NCBI GenBank assembly: GCA_947304495.1
Contig: CAMZBG010000041.1
Span: forward strand, 1 to 7,578
Direction: 5' to 3'
DNA: 7,578 nucleotides
From: an uncultured Clostridia bacterium
GTDB lineage: Bacteria > Bacillota_I > Bacilli_A > RF39 > UBA660
In this document: positions 6,272 to 7,578 of the stretch, in pieces
Position numbering within the stretch: position 1 is the first letter of the stretch
Layout: every line of letters begins with the position of its first letter
The notes under the pieces: generated by a model
The model's database searches: none
What the model was told of the DNA's origin: nothing
The model's input: the letters and a program-made list of their open reading frames with translations, nothing else
Made by a program: the position numbers and the translations under genes

Positions 6272-6310
6272 ACTCATTCCTCTTCATATCTTTATTGATT
6301 CGCCATAATT

Positions 6311-6490
6311 CTACTCATCAAAAGAAACAGCATAATTTAATTGTTCTTCTTGATTAATTTTCCAATCTTTGTTATACCACTCTAAAAATACATTCTTAAA
6401 TCCTGCATTTTTTATCGCATCAATTGTTTCATATACACTGCAGTTTTCATTATAATTACTTATAACTACAGCCGGTTCATATTTATCCAT
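6311..6490 (-). pseudogene. Amino-terminal remnant of a sugar phosphate isomerase/epimerase (TIM barrel)
   Basis: A 59-codon reading frame begins at ATG 6490 behind a perfect AGGAGG (about seven bases upstream) and stops at TAG 6313-6311. It reads like the start of a xylose isomerase-like / AP endonuclease family 2 TIM barrel: first strand PAVVISNYN (6-14), helix ETIDAIKNAGF (21-31), second strand KNVFLEWY (32-39) and DWKINQEEQLNYA (42-54). Intact members have about 250-280 residues with a metal site in later strands, none of which is present; after SFDE the frame ends, and the 39 bases before the DHH gene do not continue the family in any frame I examined. I therefore call it a 3'-truncated gene whose translation signals survive. 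It sits between the small membrane protein, whose TAG stop overlaps this AGGAGG, and the DHH gene. A short functional peptide cannot be excluded. Confidence 0.72.
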
Positions 6491-6500
6491 AAAGAGCCTC

Positions 6501-6917
6501 CTATTTTATCTTTTTATACTTTGTAATATGTTCCCGAATAGCATTTGAATCTTTCAATATCAGAATTATTTCATTGCCTTCTTTAACCATTTCATATTCG
6601 TAAGTTATATAACCTATATCACCAATTTTAAATTTTATTTTATTATTTATAGTTTCATATGTTCCATGAGAATAACCACTACAATTCCATAAATCACATT
6701 TTAAATCTTCTTTTCTCCCTTGAGCCCAAGTATTTAGAGTAATTTCCATTTCTTTTTCCCCAGAACCTTCAACTAATTCATAATGACCAATCAAATCTTT
6801 ATATTTAATATATCTATACCCATAATAACAAGATAAACTAATTAATATTAAACCAACAATACTAATCATTACTATATATATTTTTTTAATTTCTTTAGCC
6901 CTTTTATTTTTTTTCAC
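6501..6917 (-). CDS. Small single-pass membrane protein, function unknown
   Basis: I do not recognise the family. From GTG 6917 it has 138 residues: a very basic amino terminus (KKNKRAKEIKK), one hydrophobic helix at about 13-30, then a roughly 100-residue outer domain with alternating strands. The opening of that domain, IGHYELVEGSG (43-53), and its strand-rich composition recall lipocalin-like 'GxW/Y-x-L' repair or inhibitor domains in Firmicutes, but this is only a resemblance. Two Cys close together (CDLWNC, near 75-80) may form a disulphide outside the cell. The start is uncertain: TTG 6926 is also in frame, but AAGG ends immediately before it, while GTG 6917 is nine bases away from that site. 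It starts within 16 bases of the Nudix stop and ends where the next gene's AGGAGG begins, so it is an operon member. Confidence 0.65.
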   Translation of the reverse strand: MKKNKRAKEIKKIYIVMISIVGLILISLSCYYGYRYIKYKDLIGHYELVEGSGEKEMEITLNTWAQGRKEDLKCDLWNCSGYSHGTYETINNKIKFKIGDIGYITYEYEMVKEGNEIILILKDSNAIREHITKYKKIK

Positions 6918-6932
6918 ATTTATCAACCTTTA

Positions 6933-7503
6933 CTATTTACCAATATATTTTAAATAAGATTTTATTAAATCGATATCCATTAAATTATCCGGAACATCTT
7001 CTGGATAAAAAAATTTCAATCTTTTAGTTTCTGAATCACCCTTTAAACTAGAAGCATCTTTTAATGAGACATCTGCTAAATATAAAGAAGTATTATTATA
7101 GACAATATCACCATTTGGATAACAATTCTTTCTAGATTCTCCGGATAAAGTATCAATCAATACAATATCATTCAAATCTATTTTTAAACCTGTTTCTTCT
7201 GACGCTTCTTATCGCCGTTATTCTTAAATCTTCACCCAAATCTTGACATCCACCAGGCAAGCCCCACTTATTTCTGTCAGTTCTCTCTTGTAAAAGAATT
7301 TGCCCCTTTTCATTTCTTATAATGATAGCTGCACCTGTTTGAATAAAAGGTATATGACTTATTCTTTCATCAAGAGCCATTCTAAATAAAACTGGATACC
7401 CCCCACATTTTGAACTTAATTCAAGTAATTGTTTTTCACTCAATTTTAATATTAATTCAACAAATTCTTCATGAGTATATTCTCTCATATTTTTAAAAGT
7501 CAT
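6933..7503 (-). pseudogene. Nudix hydrolase, frameshifted inside the Nudix box
   Basis: Two overlapping frames join to one Nudix protein of about 190 residues. The upstream frame (ATG 7503) gives an amino-terminal helix region, then HIPFIQTGAAIIIRNEKGQI, LLQERTDRNKWGLPGG and CQDLGEDLRITAIR; it then runs into unrelated residues and stops near 7168. The other frame continues from about 7206 with ASEETGLKIDLNDIVLIDT and the rest of the domain to TAG 6933. Together they form G-x5-E-x7-R-[E]-x-x-E-E-x-G, lacking only the Glu after Arg. Reading AGA-A-GCG where AGA-GAA-GCG is expected implies loss of two bases at 7206-7209. Intact relatives hydrolyse nucleoside diphosphate derivatives such as ADP-ribose or oxidised nucleotides; the substrate here is unknown. 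The frameshift removes the catalytic glutamates, so the product would be inactive. It is the first gene of the long operon. A sequencing error is possible. Confidence 0.85.
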
Positions 7504-7522
7504 CTATATCACATCCACCATA

Positions 7523-7531
7523 ATTATAGCA
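7523..7531 (-). promoter_or_regulatory. Extended -10 promoter of the Nudix-to-HD operon
   Basis: On the minus strand TG-C-TATAAT (7531-7523) is a perfect extended -10 box 19 bases before the ATG at 7503. The -35 position falls in the loop and stem of the adjacent terminator and is poor. The predicted leader is only about a dozen bases, so the purine-rich GGATGTGAT at 7516-7508 would lie at or near the very 5' end of the mRNA. Confidence 0.5.
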
Positions 7532-7534
7532 TAG

Positions 7535-7558
7535 AAAAAAGCCAGTATAACTGACTTT
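7535..7558 (-). terminator. Rho-independent terminator of a minus-strand gene lying beyond the right edge
   Basis: On the minus strand AAAGTCAGT (7558-7550) pairs with ACTGGCTTT (7546-7538), nine base pairs with one T-G wobble and a three-base loop, followed by a T run to 7535. It would end a transcript coming from the right of the window and thus marks the Nudix promoter as the start of a new unit. Confidence 0.72.
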
Positions 7559-7578
7559 CATAAACATTGATATAAATA

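Noticed and set aside
7200..7212. Programmed +1 frameshift in the Nudix gene
   Set aside because: No slippery site or stimulatory structure is evident, and the product would still lack the Glu of the RE pair; a simple two-base deletion or sequencing error explains it better.
1..7578. CRISPR array, tRNA or rRNA, insertion sequence or attachment repeats
   Set aside because: No regularly spaced repeats, cloverleaf, rRNA stretch, transposase or long terminal inverted repeats were seen.

Overview
The window is very AT-rich and looks like a low-GC Firmicute, probably an uncultured gut-type member of the Bacilli. The basis is base composition, Shine-Dalgarno sequences built on the AGGAGGTGAT anti-anti-SD core, sigma-A-like promoters with extended -10 boxes (TGnTATAAT), and the protein families present. 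TGA reads as a stop (the DHH gene ends TGA-TAA) and Trp is TGG, so this is the standard bacterial code, not the Mycoplasma code.

Layout, left to right. (1) 11-952, minus: an AbiD/AbiF-type abortive infection protein with a HEPN RNase motif. (2) 953-1063: a divergent promoter region. (3) 1064-2056, plus: a cytoplasmic zinc-dependent phospholipase C-like protein. (4) 2057-2076: a perfect 20-bp palindrome acting as a bidirectional terminator. (5) 2065-3702, minus: a two-gene unit with a good promoter, encoding a single-pass membrane protein of unknown function followed by a diverged, probably inactive zinc-type macrodomain protein. (6) 3781-4267, minus: a small protein resembling ART/Tpt1-fold proteins, with its own promoter and terminator. 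(7) 4328-7503, minus: a six-gene run of Nudix hydrolase (frameshifted), small membrane protein, amino-terminal stub of a sugar phosphate isomerase/epimerase, DHH phosphoesterase, ASCH protein and HD-domain protein (degenerate). (8) 7535-7558: a terminator for an unseen minus-strand gene to the right.

The long operon combines several nucleotide- or phosphoester-handling families (Nudix, DHH, HD, ASCH), but its upstream half is decaying: one gene is frameshifted inside the Nudix box and another is cut to 59 codons. Two further proteins, the HD protein and the macrodomain protein, keep recognisable folds but have lost most of the residues their families use for metal binding or catalysis. The concentration of damaged genes and pseudoenzymes, next to an Abi-type HEPN protein and an ART-like protein, is the most unusual aspect of the window. 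I do not see a complete, clearly new system. The best leads are the two pseudoenzyme candidates and the possible ADP-ribose theme (ART-like, macrodomain-like, Nudix), which is inference only.
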